A stretch of DNA of 64,000 nt, from NCBI GenBank assembly GCA_964612555.1, contig CAZTBW010000001.1, positions 1 through 64,000 on the forward strand, written 5' to 3'. Of the stretch, positions 1-8,036 are shown one piece after another. Below the pieces are notes generated by a model. It had not been told where the DNA came from, searched no databases, and worked only from the letters and a program-made list of their open reading frames with translations. Every line of letters starts with the position of its first letter. Positions within the stretch are counted from its first letter, which is position 1. Position numbers and translations under genes: made by a program. The DNA is from DAOLCO01 sp964612555 (GTDB taxonomy: Bacteria > Bdellovibrionota_C > UBA2361 > SZUA-149 > DAOLCO01).

Positions 1-388
1 GTCTCATTATAGCCACTTTAGACCTATATCTCGGTCTTAGCTACTTCAGCCCCAAAAAGAAATAACCTTAACGGACAAAAGCAGCGCTTTTGCTTCCTCC
101 AGCCCACATAAGGCTAAACGGAGCAAAAGACATACTGAAGTAATATCAACCCTTAAATTTTTAAAACTCAGTCTTAGGTGCTGTCCTTCTTTATTAAGAA
201 AAACAATACGTCTTCCAGTTTGCTGTAGTGATAAAGAGAAAAATCTTAAACTAGCTAGTTTACTTATTTATGATGAATATTATCATGGTGTGCTTAAAAA
301 AACACTGCTTGGCTAAAAAAACAATGGGAAGTTTCCTATTAAGGTAATTTTACCAAATAGATTAGATTGTTAGCATTTATATTAAAAA
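1..388. other. Intergenic stretch without a recognisable gene
   Basis: No credible coding region is visible on either strand; the longest open stretches are about 20 codons. There is a perfect 7-bp inverted repeat with a 3-nt loop at 76-92 (CAAAAGC/GCTTTTG), a weaker hairpin at about 20-37 (AGACC/GGTCT), and an 8-bp inverted pair tacttcag/ctgaagta at about 43-50 and 135-142. None is followed by a clean T-run, so I do not call a terminator. The stretch lies downstream of the minus-strand cupin gene and may contain decayed sequence. Confidence 0.4.
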
Positions 389-739
389 TCAAGCACTTAA
401 TCTAATAAAGAAAAACTGATTTTCTTCTTTACCTGTATTTTCTATCTGATGTTCATGATTTGCAGGGATATAGATAACATCATTTGGCTGGTAGCTCATT
501 TCCGCTCCGTTTTGAAATCTGATAACTCCTTCACCTTGTATGACAAGAAAGAACTCATCTATTCCATCGTGACTGTGCCAGTCAAAGATTCCTCCCGGAG
601 CCAGGAAACCTTTTGTCATTGCCTGAAAATAAGGTGAAACTTCATCTGATTCGGAGAGTATCAACTGACGAGCACCACTACCTCCATGGGCTTCTTCTTT
701 TGGGATATCTTCCAGGGTTTTCTTGAACGGTTTTCGCAT
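389..739 (-). CDS. Cupin domain protein
   Basis: A small single-domain cupin of 116 residues. Cupin motif 1 is seen as the metal-ligand pattern H55-x-H57-x4-E62 inside a GxFDWHSHD stretch, and motif 2 carries the fourth ligand at about H97 within the IPANHEHQIEN segment. Such stand-alone cupins usually bind one metal ion and act as dioxygenases, isomerases or small-molecule sensors; the substrate cannot be told from sequence. The gene is the last of a minus-strand series (methyltransferase, asparaginase-like and prolyl-tRNA editing genes upstream), separated from the methyltransferase by about 59 bp. The ATG start at 739 has no strong ribosome site. Domain call is firm, function unknown. Confidence 0.75.
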   Translation of the reverse strand: MRKPFKKTLEDIPKEEAHGGSGARQLILSESDEVSPYFQAMTKGFLAPGGIFDWHSHDGIDEFFLVIQGEGVIRFQNGAEMSYQPNDVIYIPANHEHQIENTGKEENQFFFIRLSA

Positions 740-798
740 CTTTAAGACTTACTTTTAAAGTTAACACGTGCACGATGAAATTATTGTAATGTAAATTA

Positions 799-1521
799 TT
801 ATATCACTTTCCTTCCCAAAGTAAAAAAACTAGTTTTATCAAAATTATCATTTTGTTCTTCTATTACGAAGCCGTATCTTTTTAATTCGGAAGCAAATTC
901 CTCACGTGAAAAAGCTCTATGATTCATTGAATCTTTGAAATTAAAATTGACTCCCTCCATATGACCGCTGTAATCAGCGTCCCACTGTATGATTCGGGGA
1001 GAATCGCTTAATTTAATTGTCGTTGAATCTCGTGTTATTTTACAAGTTGAATCTTCGCACTCAATGCGTCCATTGAAATAATCAGTGGTTTGTATTCGAC
1101 TATCTTCATAATTGTCTGCGAATATAGATCCATGTACTTTAAGAGAATTTTTGCAGCTTACTATTGCTTTTCGTAGATCGTCGTTTGAAATCATATGGGT
1201 AAAAACCCTTCCTATCACAAAGACAATATCAAATTGATCACTAAATGGAAGTTCTCTTAAGTCTGATTTAAAGACAGAAACTCCAGGCAGTTTTTCTTTA
1301 CCAATTTCTATCATTTCATCTGTGTAATCTACCAGAGTGATAATAACCCCTCGTTCTTTTAGAGCCTTGGCAATATCGAACATTCCTCCAACAAACAGGG
1401 CATGTTGACCTGATACTGCTCGACTATTTTTGAAAACAAAATCAGCTGTTTCTTTTGGATTAAGTGTCAGTGAGTAGAATTTAGCACAGACATGTGCGTG
1501 GTTAGTATATGTACTTGTCAT
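799..1521 (-). CDS. Class I SAM-dependent methyltransferase
   Basis: A 240-residue protein with the Rossmann methyltransferase fold. The SAM-binding motif I appears as ALFVGGMFD at about residues 41-49, the acidic end of strand 2 as LVDYTDEM at about 63-70, and a strand-4 segment FDIVFVIGRVF at about 97-107. The C-terminal third (SPRIIQWDADYS followed by the EGVNFNFKDS region) resembles small-molecule methyltransferases that act on sugars or amines rather than RNA methylases. The first glycine-rich motif is atypical (VGGxF rather than DxGxGxG), so cofactor binding should not be taken for granted. It is flanked by the cupin and the asparaginase-like gene on the same strand. Substrate unknown. 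Confidence 0.65.
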   Translation of the reverse strand: MTSTYTNHAHVCAKFYSLTLNPKETADFVFKNSRAVSGQHALFVGGMFDIAKALKERGVIITLVDYTDEMIEIGKEKLPGVSVFKSDLRELPFSDQFDIVFVIGRVFTHMISNDDLRKAIVSCKNSLKVHGSIFADNYEDSRIQTTDYFNGRIECEDSTCKITRDSTTIKLSDSPRIIQWDADYSGHMEGVNFNFKDSMNHRAFSREEFASELKRYGFVIEEQNDNFDKTSFFTLGRKVI

Positions 1522-1581
1522 ACTTTAAATGGGTATAATGGTAAAAACTTGCGAGTGCTAAGACTTCGCAAGATTGATTTA

Positions 1582-2100
1582 TTATGTTTCCTCAAATCTA
1601 AGCCCTTCAATATTTTTCTTTACACCACTTGGGTGCCAATTTTTTGCATTAAATGCTATCATAACGCCGCTTTCTCGGAGCGTCATTAACATTGCACATG
1701 CATATCCCAGATTAAATGGAGCATCAGAGTTCTCTTCTCCAAGTGGTATCATCGATCCAACCAAAATAACTAATTTTCCTTGAGCCGGATCTATATGTTT
1801 TTCGAGATACTGTGCAGTTTCAACAATTGTAAAAGTACCATGCGTTACAAGAAATCTTTGATAGGGGCTTTCGCTAATAGTTTGCGACAATAAGGCACGA
1901 TCTTTATCTGTAACTTCTCGAGAGTCTTTCATGAAAAGCATTTCGCGAGTTAACCCGAAATACGGTTTTACATAATTTTTAAGATACGTTTCGACATTAC
2001 TGGTATTATTTCGAGTTCCTGTGTCTAGATCTATATTATCAATTGTACCTCCGCATATAAGTAAATGAATATTAGTTGCATCGCTGGCAGGAAGTAGCAT
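1582..2100 (-). CDS. Short asparaginase-like (N-terminal domain) protein, catalytic Asp replaced
   Basis: A 172-residue protein matching only the N-terminal domain of type I/II L-asparaginases, the length typical of the stand-alone short asparaginase-domain family. The nucleophile motif is present (ICGGTID, residues 15-21, Thr19). The second motif, normally HGTDTMxETA, reads HGTFTIVETA (87-96), so the Asp that works with the Thr/Lys triad is Phe90. The SDA element that follows in the family is kept (ENSDAPFNLG). This suggests either loss of amidohydrolase activity or a changed substrate. It starts with ATG at 2100 and lies about 60 bp upstream of the methyltransferase gene. Family call is firm; activity is doubtful. 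Confidence 0.7.
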   Translation of the reverse strand: MLLPASDATNIHLLICGGTIDNIDLDTGTRNNTSNVETYLKNYVKPYFGLTREMLFMKDSREVTDKDRALLSQTISESPYQRFLVTHGTFTIVETAQYLEKHIDPAQGKLVILVGSMIPLGEENSDAPFNLGYACAMLMTLRESGVMIAFNAKNWHPSGVKKNIEGLRFEET

Positions 2101-2247
2101 ATGGCTTTGATTTAAATCCAGATTGATAAATACCTTTTAATATCTGACGAAGTAGAAATATAACTCTTAGGGATAAGGCGATTATATCATTTTCAAATCT
2201 TCTAACAACCCCCCACTCATAGTCACAGCTTCTTGTATGCAGGTTTG

Positions 2248-2739
2248 TTATACTGTATTTCGTGAAGGAATTGCAATCACTTTGGGAACGTGTCCCGTTA
2301 GCTCAAAAAACTTTGCTAAGGCGTCTCTGGGGATTATCAAAGTACTAGTATTTATAAGCGGGTGACATAAAAGAGCTTTCGCCTCCCAAAGGTCTTGGTC
2401 GATTAAAACTTCAACTTCTTTTGAAGTATCATTGATTACACCAAGTAATGTCACAGATCCCGGATCAAGAGATAGATATTTTTTAAGTCTCTCAGGCGAG
2501 GCAAAGCTAAGCCCATTGACCCCGATAACCATTGAAAGTATTTTTAGATCGACATTTTTCTCCGCCGGAACAGAAAGTAAAAAATGCTTTCGCCCTTTTG
2601 CATCCCGAAGAAACAAATTCTTGGTTTCAGCTCCTGCAAGAGTGGGAACCAAGCGTTTCGCTTCTTCACATGTGAAAACAGGAGGATGATCAATTCGTTC
2701 ATATAAAATCCCATTAGAATCAAGAAATTCAAAAATCAT
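2248..2739 (-). CDS. Prolyl-tRNA editing (YbaK/ProX-type) deacylase
   Basis: A 163-residue YbaK/aminoacyl-tRNA deacylase domain protein of the PrdX/ProX type, which hydrolyses mischarged Ala-tRNA(Pro) or Cys-tRNA(Pro) in trans. Typical features are the N-terminal helix and hydrophobic HPPVFTCEEA segment, the strand pair AETKNLFLRD with GRKHFLLSVPAEKNVDLK, and the GVINDTSKEVEVLIDQDL core near the C-terminus. The reading frame remains open for another 87 codons upstream, but that stretch is made of 65-bp non-coding repeats, so I choose the ATG at 2739, which places the conserved domain at the N-terminus as in the family. Flanked upstream by the divergent transposase gene. Confidence 0.8.
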   Translation of the reverse strand: MIFEFLDSNGILYERIDHPPVFTCEEAKRLVPTLAGAETKNLFLRDAKGRKHFLLSVPAEKNVDLKILSMVIGVNGLSFASPERLKKYLSLDPGSVTLLGVINDTSKEVEVLIDQDLWEAKALLCHPLINTSTLIIPRDALAKFFELTGHVPKVIAIPSRNTV

Positions 2740-2763
2740 AGTAAATTTTCTACATCTTACTCT

Positions 2764-2925
2764 ACATTCTCTCCTCAGAGCGTATACCAGTACCTGTTTT
2801 AAACCACTTAAATTATCTCCCTTATAACAGACCCTCTCCTCAGAGCCCACTCCAAATCCCTGCTTTAACCCCTTTAAACCATCCCCTTTATACTCCAGCC
2901 CTAAAAAACTCCCCTCTGAAGCGGG
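2764..2925. repeat. Degenerate 65-bp tandem repeat upstream of the RAYT transposase
   Basis: The segment ctctcctcagagc occurs at 2769-2781 and again at 2834-2846, a period of 65 bp, and the following ccx(c)tg(c/t)tttaa...ctta...ctcc(c)tta...cag stretch is also shared between the two units. A poorer third unit seems to begin near 2905 (ctcccctctgaagc). The units sit in the gap between the divergent editing deacylase and the transposase. Such short repeats next to a RAYT gene are what one expects of REP-type sequences handled by the enzyme, but that connection is inferred. Confidence 0.55.
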
Positions 2926-2985
2926 ACAAGTCGATTCTTCGAGCGATAACGAGAAGTAAATAAGGAAAACGAGGAAAAACAGAGT

Positions 2986-3918
2986 ATGAAGATGTCCCAA
3001 CCCTTACGTATAGACTACCCAGCCGGCATGAGTTCCTTTATCACCAGAAGATTCAGGAACTCACAGCTCTGTTATGCAAATAACAAAAAACTGGAATATA
3101 GAGTTCTAGGTTCTCTGGGAAAATATCTCAAGAAATACAATGCCAATATCTACGCTTTCACCATATTCGGCAGCCACGATCACCCAATGATCGAATTCTC
3201 CCCAAAGACAAAATCAGCTTTCCTTAGAGACTTTGGAGCAAGAACGGCTGAAGCAGTAAAGAAGTTCGTCCCTGACTTTGGCACTGGTTCAGTGATGGAA
3301 TCAAGACCAAGAGAACAGGCAATTACTGAGGACTCTGCAAGCCACCTTGATAGACTCATGTACACCGTCATGCAACCCATCCTTGCAGGACTCTGCAAGA
3401 ACCTTTCAGACTATCCGGGATTTAACTCCTTTCAGTACATCCTTAGTGGAAAACCCCTCGAGGTGGAGTTCTTTAAGGGGAGCGAGTATAGCAGAGCCAG
3501 AAGGAGAGATCCTGATGCAGACCCAGCTGATTTCATAGAGAAATACCAGATTATATTCAAGAGATTACCTGGTTTTGAGCATATGAGTCAGGCTGAGTAC
3601 CGTAAAATGCTTCTTGAAGAGTATGAGAGGAGGAGGGTGTTGGTGGTAGAGGAGTTTGAGAAGAATGGTCATGTGTGGGCTTCTCCTCAGAGTTTGAGGA
3701 GGACGAGGTCAACTGATGCAGCTAAAAACCCTAAAAGGAGCAGTAAGGGTTCTGCTATGCCTTTAGTCTTAAGTCTGTGTATGGAGAGGCGTAAGTTTTT
3801 TCTTGAATATTACTTTTCTACCCTGATAGCATTCAAGAGAGCTTCCTCAGCCTTTCTTTCTGGGGACAGGAGTGTGGTGTTTCCTGAGGGAACTTGTGCG
3901 CCTCCGGTGTTTTGTTAA
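2986..3918 (+). mobile_element. REP-associated tyrosine (Y1/HUH) transposase, RAYT type
   Basis: A 310-residue protein of the Y1 transposase (IS200-like, RAYT) superfamily. It starts MSQPLRIDYP, the classic beginning of this family. The HUH metal motif is SHDHPMIEF (His64 and His66, with an unusual Asp between them) and the nucleophile is probably Tyr126 in LMYTVMQP, followed by the family-typical AGLCKNLSDYPGFNSF segment. RAYTs nick and join single-stranded hairpin (REP) DNA and are normally domesticated single-copy genes without terminal repeats; none is visible here. It has a longer C-terminal extension than IS200 proteins. Start is ATG 2986 or 2992. Degenerate 65-bp repeats precede it; two hairpin elements elsewhere in the window could be its substrates (inference). 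Confidence 0.85.
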
Positions 3919-4159
3919 GTTCAGCGTATAGTAAAATATCAACTATTTTTTGGCTCTTCTATCTAAGGGCTCCAGAGAGCTTTGTCTAAAGAGGGAGATT
4001 TTTTCTATTTTGGCTTCTTTATATAGAAATAAAGACCATCGCAGATAGCAATTGGAACAGAAAAACAGGATTAATGTTAGGTGATGGCAGATTAAATTTT
4101 TATGTTTTGCTATAGCCTCTGAGGCAAAATGAAGAATAAAGGAAGAGGGAAAAGGATAA

Positions 4160-5023
4160 TTATATTTTTGAAATGATGATCATTATGGATCCGCTTAGGA
4201 TTATTGTGGAAATTAGGAAACGTCTGAGCATTCCTTTTTCTTTGTAGAAATATCCTCCACCAAGAATTGACATGACAAGTCCGAGTTTGCCGATACCTAC
4301 TACGTATTGTGGTTCCATGTATTGCATTGCTACGAGTTTTGCAGTCATAAAGAGTACTTCAAGGAGTCCTCTTGTGTGAAAAATGGTGCTGTTTGATTTA
4401 AACTGTGTGGCTTTGTTTTTTACAAATAATAATGTGGGTGAAAGAAATAGCATTGATAATACCGTCATGCTGAATCCTGAAAAGAGAGGACTTCCTTCCT
4501 GTACGGAGAGTCTGTCAAAACATGAGTTGAGACTAAAAAAGATTGAAGAGAGAATTGCAAACCCAACTCCCGCCCAGGGGATTCCCGCTTTTCGTTCCAT
4601 CGGGTGATAGACAAAAGCAATCGTGCCTATACAAATCAGAATTACCCCAAAAAGACCAAGCCCCGAAATAGATTCACCAGTAATTAAAGGAGCGGTGAAG
4701 AGAAGAAACACAGGTGCTAAAGATAGAAAATTTGCAATAAATGAAATATCTCCCTTTGCAAGAGCATGCATCTTGAAAAATTCAGCAAAGGTATCTGTGA
4801 TGGCTCTAAGGAGCACAAAAAGAAAAAATGATGAACTGAATTCAAAAACAGGAAATCCTGCTGCATATGCAATAGATAGAAACAGTATGTACCAGGGAAT
4901 GGCATAGAGAAAAGAAGCAAAGGCAGAAACATTACCATGGACAAGCCCAGCAAGTTTTTTACTGAGCAGGTCTTTTGATGTTGCAAAAATAGTGCTGACA
5001 AGTGCAGAGATTATGCCAATCAT
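4160..5023 (-). CDS. EamA/DMT-superfamily transporter
   Basis: A 287-residue integral membrane protein with about ten predicted membrane helices in two halves, the arrangement of EamA (drug/metabolite transporter) exporters. The first half runs from MIGIISALVSTIFATSKDL to about residue 140, the second begins near AGIPWAGVGFAILSSIFFS, the internal duplication expected of the family. Substrates of EamA proteins include amino acids, purines and other metabolites and cannot be predicted here. It follows the M20 amidohydrolase gene with only 9 bp between them, so the two are probably co-transcribed, which hints that it moves the substrate or product of that enzyme (inference). Confidence 0.8.
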   Translation of the reverse strand: MIGIISALVSTIFATSKDLLSKKLAGLVHGNVSAFASFLYAIPWYILFLSIAYAAGFPVFEFSSSFFLFVLLRAITDTFAEFFKMHALAKGDISFIANFLSLAPVFLLFTAPLITGESISGLGLFGVILICIGTIAFVYHPMERKAGIPWAGVGFAILSSIFFSLNSCFDRLSVQEGSPLFSGFSMTVLSMLFLSPTLLFVKNKATQFKSNSTIFHTRGLLEVLFMTAKLVAMQYMEPQYVVGIGKLGLVMSILGGGYFYKEKGMLRRFLISTIILSGSIMIIISKI

Positions 5024-5032
5024 AAGGTAAAC

Positions 5033-6349
5033 CTACCGCATCTCTAAAAGACTATGAGCCAGAACCATTGCTCCTTTTTGCACTGCTTCGTTGGAAGTAT
5101 ATTCAAGGGGATTATGGCTGATTCCGTTTCTGCAAGGGATGAAAATCATGGCAGCGGGAATGTTTTTACCATTTGATTTTTTCTGTTTTGACACAATACC
5201 TGCATCATGCCCCCCACCACTTGCCAGTGAGATATAACTTAAATCCAAGTTCTCACATGATTCACCGAGTATCTTTTGAAGATTCGTATCAAGGCTTTCT
5301 ACCGGTTCTCCAAATGAAAGTTGTGATATTTTCAGCTTTGTTTCAAACTCTTCTGCGGTATCTTTGATAATGGAAAGTGCAATTTCCTGATACTCGTTCA
5401 ACTCTGATGTTTTGTTACTTCGGATATCAAGAAAGAAATAACAGAGTTCGCTGATTTTGGTTATTGAGGCGTCATATATTTCAGGTAGTTCTTTGTTTGT
5501 TACTTTATGGTTGTTTACGATACCAATGGTTTGTACCAGGTCGCTACCTGATAAGTTTTTCCTGGTTATTGCTTCGTTTAGTCGTGTTTGAATGTACGCA
5601 AAGGTGAGTACCGCATCTTTTCTAAATTCAATTCCCATTGGAGTGGCACCTGAATGAGCACTTTCTCCTCTGATGATTACTTTAAAACGCCTGCTTGCGC
5701 GAATTGAGGTGACAATTCCAATGTCAGTATTTCCGGATTCGAGCCGGGTAGCCTGTTCAATGTGAAGTTCAAAGTGAGCGATGATAGAGTCCAGCTTTTC
5801 CTGAGTGATTGTCGCTTTAGAATTACGTATTGGCTCGGGAGAATAACCTTGACTGATAATCGCCTCTTCAAGTGTTCTTCCTCCATAGGTCAAAGTAAGG
5901 ATCTTTGGGTCTGAAATGCCAAATGCAGCAGAGCTTCCCATGTACACAGATCCAAAAGTCGCAGCCTCTTCTCCTCTCCATATAACAAGCTCAAGGTTTG
6001 CTTCAGGAGAACCAAGTTCTTCTTTTACTAACTTAATAGCTTCAAACCCTGCAACTATACCAGCACCCCCGTCAAAGAGTCCCCCCTTTGGAACGGTATC
6101 AAGATGTGAACCAATTTGAATTGTATTTTTACTTCTGCCATTAATGCGTAGAAACAGATTCCCCACAGCATCATATTCGCTTTCAAAGCCACTTTCTCTT
6201 CCGACTTTTGCAAAGTAAGCTAAGGCTTCAGACTCTTCATCAGACCAGGGCGCCCGGAAAAACCCGTCTTCCAGTCTCTGACCAAGATTTCCTATGTTCA
6301 GGAGTGCCTGAAAATGTTTCTGAATAGAATCAAGAGAGATATTTTTCAT
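5033..6349 (-). CDS. M20-family allantoate amidohydrolase / N-carbamoyl-amino-acid hydrolase
   Basis: A Zn-dependent M20 peptidase-family amidohydrolase of 438 residues, close to the usual 410-430 of the hydantoinase/carbamylase (AllC/HyuC/UPB) group. Metal-site motifs are visible: GSHLDTVPKGG with the following FDGGAGIVAG, then RGEEAATFG and FELHIEQ, the dimerisation domain, and SGGGHDAG plus CRNGISHNP near the C-terminus. These enzymes cleave N-carbamoyl groups in purine or pyrimidine breakdown. The reading frame continues 82 codons upstream into the rpoN promoter region; the ATG at 6349 is chosen because homology begins right after it. Located just upstream of the EamA exporter on the same strand, likely one operon for nitrogen salvage, fittingly beside rpoN. 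Confidence 0.8.
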   Translation of the reverse strand: MKNISLDSIQKHFQALLNIGNLGQRLEDGFFRAPWSDEESEALAYFAKVGRESGFESEYDAVGNLFLRINGRSKNTIQIGSHLDTVPKGGLFDGGAGIVAGFEAIKLVKEELGSPEANLELVIWRGEEAATFGSVYMGSSAAFGISDPKILTLTYGGRTLEEAIISQGYSPEPIRNSKATITQEKLDSIIAHFELHIEQATRLESGNTDIGIVTSIRASRRFKVIIRGESAHSGATPMGIEFRKDAVLTFAYIQTRLNEAITRKNLSGSDLVQTIGIVNNHKVTNKELPEIYDASITKISELCYFFLDIRSNKTSELNEYQEIALSIIKDTAEEFETKLKISQLSFGEPVESLDTNLQKILGESCENLDLSYISLASGGGHDAGIVSKQKKSNGKNIPAAMIFIPCRNGISHNPLEYTSNEAVQKGAMVLAHSLLEMR

Positions 6350-6487
6350 TTTTTTATTGTATGTATCATGGAGCTTAAATTCAAGGTTTTTAGTTTCTGA
6401 TTTAATAATTAAGTATTTGTAATTATTGTTACAAGAGGTTTTAAATTTTACTTGTTTAGTGGGTAATGTTAGTCTTGGCATGGTTTT

Positions 6488-6503
6488 TGGCAAGTTTTTT
6501 GCA
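6488..6503 (+). promoter_or_regulatory. Sigma-54 promoter in front of rpoN
   Basis: The sequence TGGCAAGTTTTTTGCA matches the sigma-54 consensus TGGCACGNNNNTTGCW at every defined position except one (A for C at position 6). The -24 GG is at 6489-6490 and the -12 GC at 6501-6502 with the obligatory 10-nt spacing. Transcription would start near 6514, about 65 nt before the rpoN ATG. The site is intergenic and points toward rpoN, implying that sigma-54 promotes its own gene. I did not identify the activator binding site. Confidence 0.75.
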
Positions 6504-6578
6504 CTTTTAAGGCTGAGATTGTCATCTTTAATCTGTAGGTGTCGATAAGATGTAATAGTAAAAAGATAAAGAAACAGT

Positions 6579-8036
6579 ATGGCTTTAGAAATCAAGTTAC
6601 AGCAAAAGCAGGTTCAGTCGCTGGTAATGACTCCTCAGTTGCAGCAGGCAATAAAATTGCTCCAGCTGGGTCATCAGGATTATGTTGAAGTCATCACAAA
6701 TGAGCTCCTTGAAAACCCGACACTTGAAGAGGAGGGGGGAGAGGATAGGGCTGGAAAAAATTCCGAAGATACTACAGAGAACACCTACGCTGAGTCTGAT
6801 CACAGCGAAATCTCTTTTCGTGATTCAGTAGAAGAAGATACCTCTCAGATAAGAAGAGAAAATAAGACTGAAGAATTTGAATTTAACGGTCTATATTATG
6901 AACAAGCCAGAAAAGGCAATGCTCCGGATGATGCAGTTTCGGCACTTGAAGGGAGTATCTCCGCTCCTCAAGGTTTGTCTTCTCACCTTTTGTGGCAGCT
7001 GCAAACTTATGATTTATCACAGGAGATGAGGAAGGTTGCGGTACATATCGTTTGCAATCTTGATAATAATGGTTTTTTAGCTATTGAGACTTCTGAAATC
7101 GCAGAAGAGTGTGAAGTAACTGAAGCACTTGTTGAAGAAGTTCTCGAAATAGTTCAACACCTCGATCCCGTTGGAGTTGCTTCACGCTCCCTCAGAGAGT
7201 GTCTTCTTGTTCAGCTCGATTATAATGGTCTTAAAGATACCCTCCTTTGGAAAATTGTTGATGTGCATCTTAAGGAAATTGAGCTAAGAAATTTTGATGT
7301 TATTTCAAAACAAACCGGGGCAAGTAAGGAAGAGGTTTTTGATGCAATCAGAGGCATTCAAAAGCTTGAACCAAGACCCGCACGATCTTTTGCTACTGAA
7401 CCAGATCAATATATCACTCCTGATGTGTACATAAAAAAAGTCGGTAGAGATTATGTTATTTCTCTTAATGAGGCAGGTCTTCCTCGTTTGAAGATTAATC
7501 CCGCTTATCAGGAACTGCTTGAGAAAGGAAATGGGCTCCAGGGAGCTGAGAAAGAATATCTTATGGACAAAGTCCGCTCTGCCCAATGGTTGATCAAGAG
7601 TATTCTTCAAAGACAGCAGACCATTTACAAAGTCACAGAAAGTATAATGAATCACCAAAAAGATTTTCTTGAACAGGGTATTTCCGGACTTAAACCACTG
7701 GTTCTTAGAGAGATCGCGGCAGATGTAAAGCTTCATGAATCAACTATTAGCAGGGTAACTTCCAATAAATATGTTCACACCCCGCATGGTGTGTATGAAC
7801 TGAAATTCTTTTTTAGCTCAGGACTCAGTTCAGGTGGTGGTGATGTTTCCTCAGAAGTTGTGAAGGAACGAATTCGGGATATTATTTCCAAAGAAGACCC
7901 TAAAAAACCTTTAAGTGATCAGCAACTGGTGAAGATTCTGCAAGCCGAAGGGCTTGAGATTGCTCGAAGAACCGTTGCAAAATATCGTGAGATGTGTGGG
8001 ATTCTTTCTTCCAGCAGAAGGAAGAAGGTGTTCTAA
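6579..8036 (+). CDS. rpoN: RNA polymerase sigma-54 factor
   Basis: Sigma-54 (RpoN), 485 residues, the normal size. The glutamine-rich activator-interacting region I is at the N-terminus (LQQKQVQSLVMTPQLQQAIK, residues 7-26), followed by the acidic region II (about 48-110), the core-binding domain, the helix-turn-helix near KLHESTISRVTSNKYV (about 385-400) and the diagnostic RpoN box ARRTVAKYRE at about 461-470, which reads the -24 element. It directs transcription of enhancer-dependent promoters, often for nitrogen, motility or envelope genes. The gene has its own near-perfect sigma-54 promoter about 75-90 bp upstream, and a structured hairpin element directly follows it. Divergent from the M20 amidohydrolase gene. 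Confidence 0.98.
   Translation: MALEIKLQQKQVQSLVMTPQLQQAIKLLQLGHQDYVEVITNELLENPTLEEEGGEDRAGKNSEDTTENTYAESDHSEISFRDSVEEDTSQIRRENKTEEFEFNGLYYEQARKGNAPDDAVSALEGSISAPQGLSSHLLWQLQTYDLSQEMRKVAVHIVCNLDNNGFLAIETSEIAEECEVTEALVEEVLEIVQHLDPVGVASRSLRECLLVQLDYNGLKDTLLWKIVDVHLKEIELRNFDVISKQTGASKEEVFDAIRGIQKLEPRPARSFATEPDQYITPDVYIKKVGRDYVISLNEAGLPRLKINPAYQELLEKGNGLQGAEKEYLMDKVRSAQWLIKSILQRQQTIYKVTESIMNHQKDFLEQGISGLKPLVLREIAADVKLHESTISRVTSNKYVHTPHGVYELKFFFSSGLSSGGGDVSSEVVKERIRDIISKEDPKKPLSDQQLVKILQAEGLEIARRTVAKYREMCGILSSSRRKKVF

Noticed and set aside
2740..3000. Apparent 87-codon N-terminal extension of the prolyl-tRNA editing protein
   Set aside because: It is translated from 65-bp repeats and has a low-complexity sequence; the domain starts right after ATG 2739.
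6350..6595. Upstream extension of the M20 amidohydrolase frame
   Set aside because: It reads back through the sigma-54 promoter and overlaps the rpoN start; the conserved domain starts after 6349.
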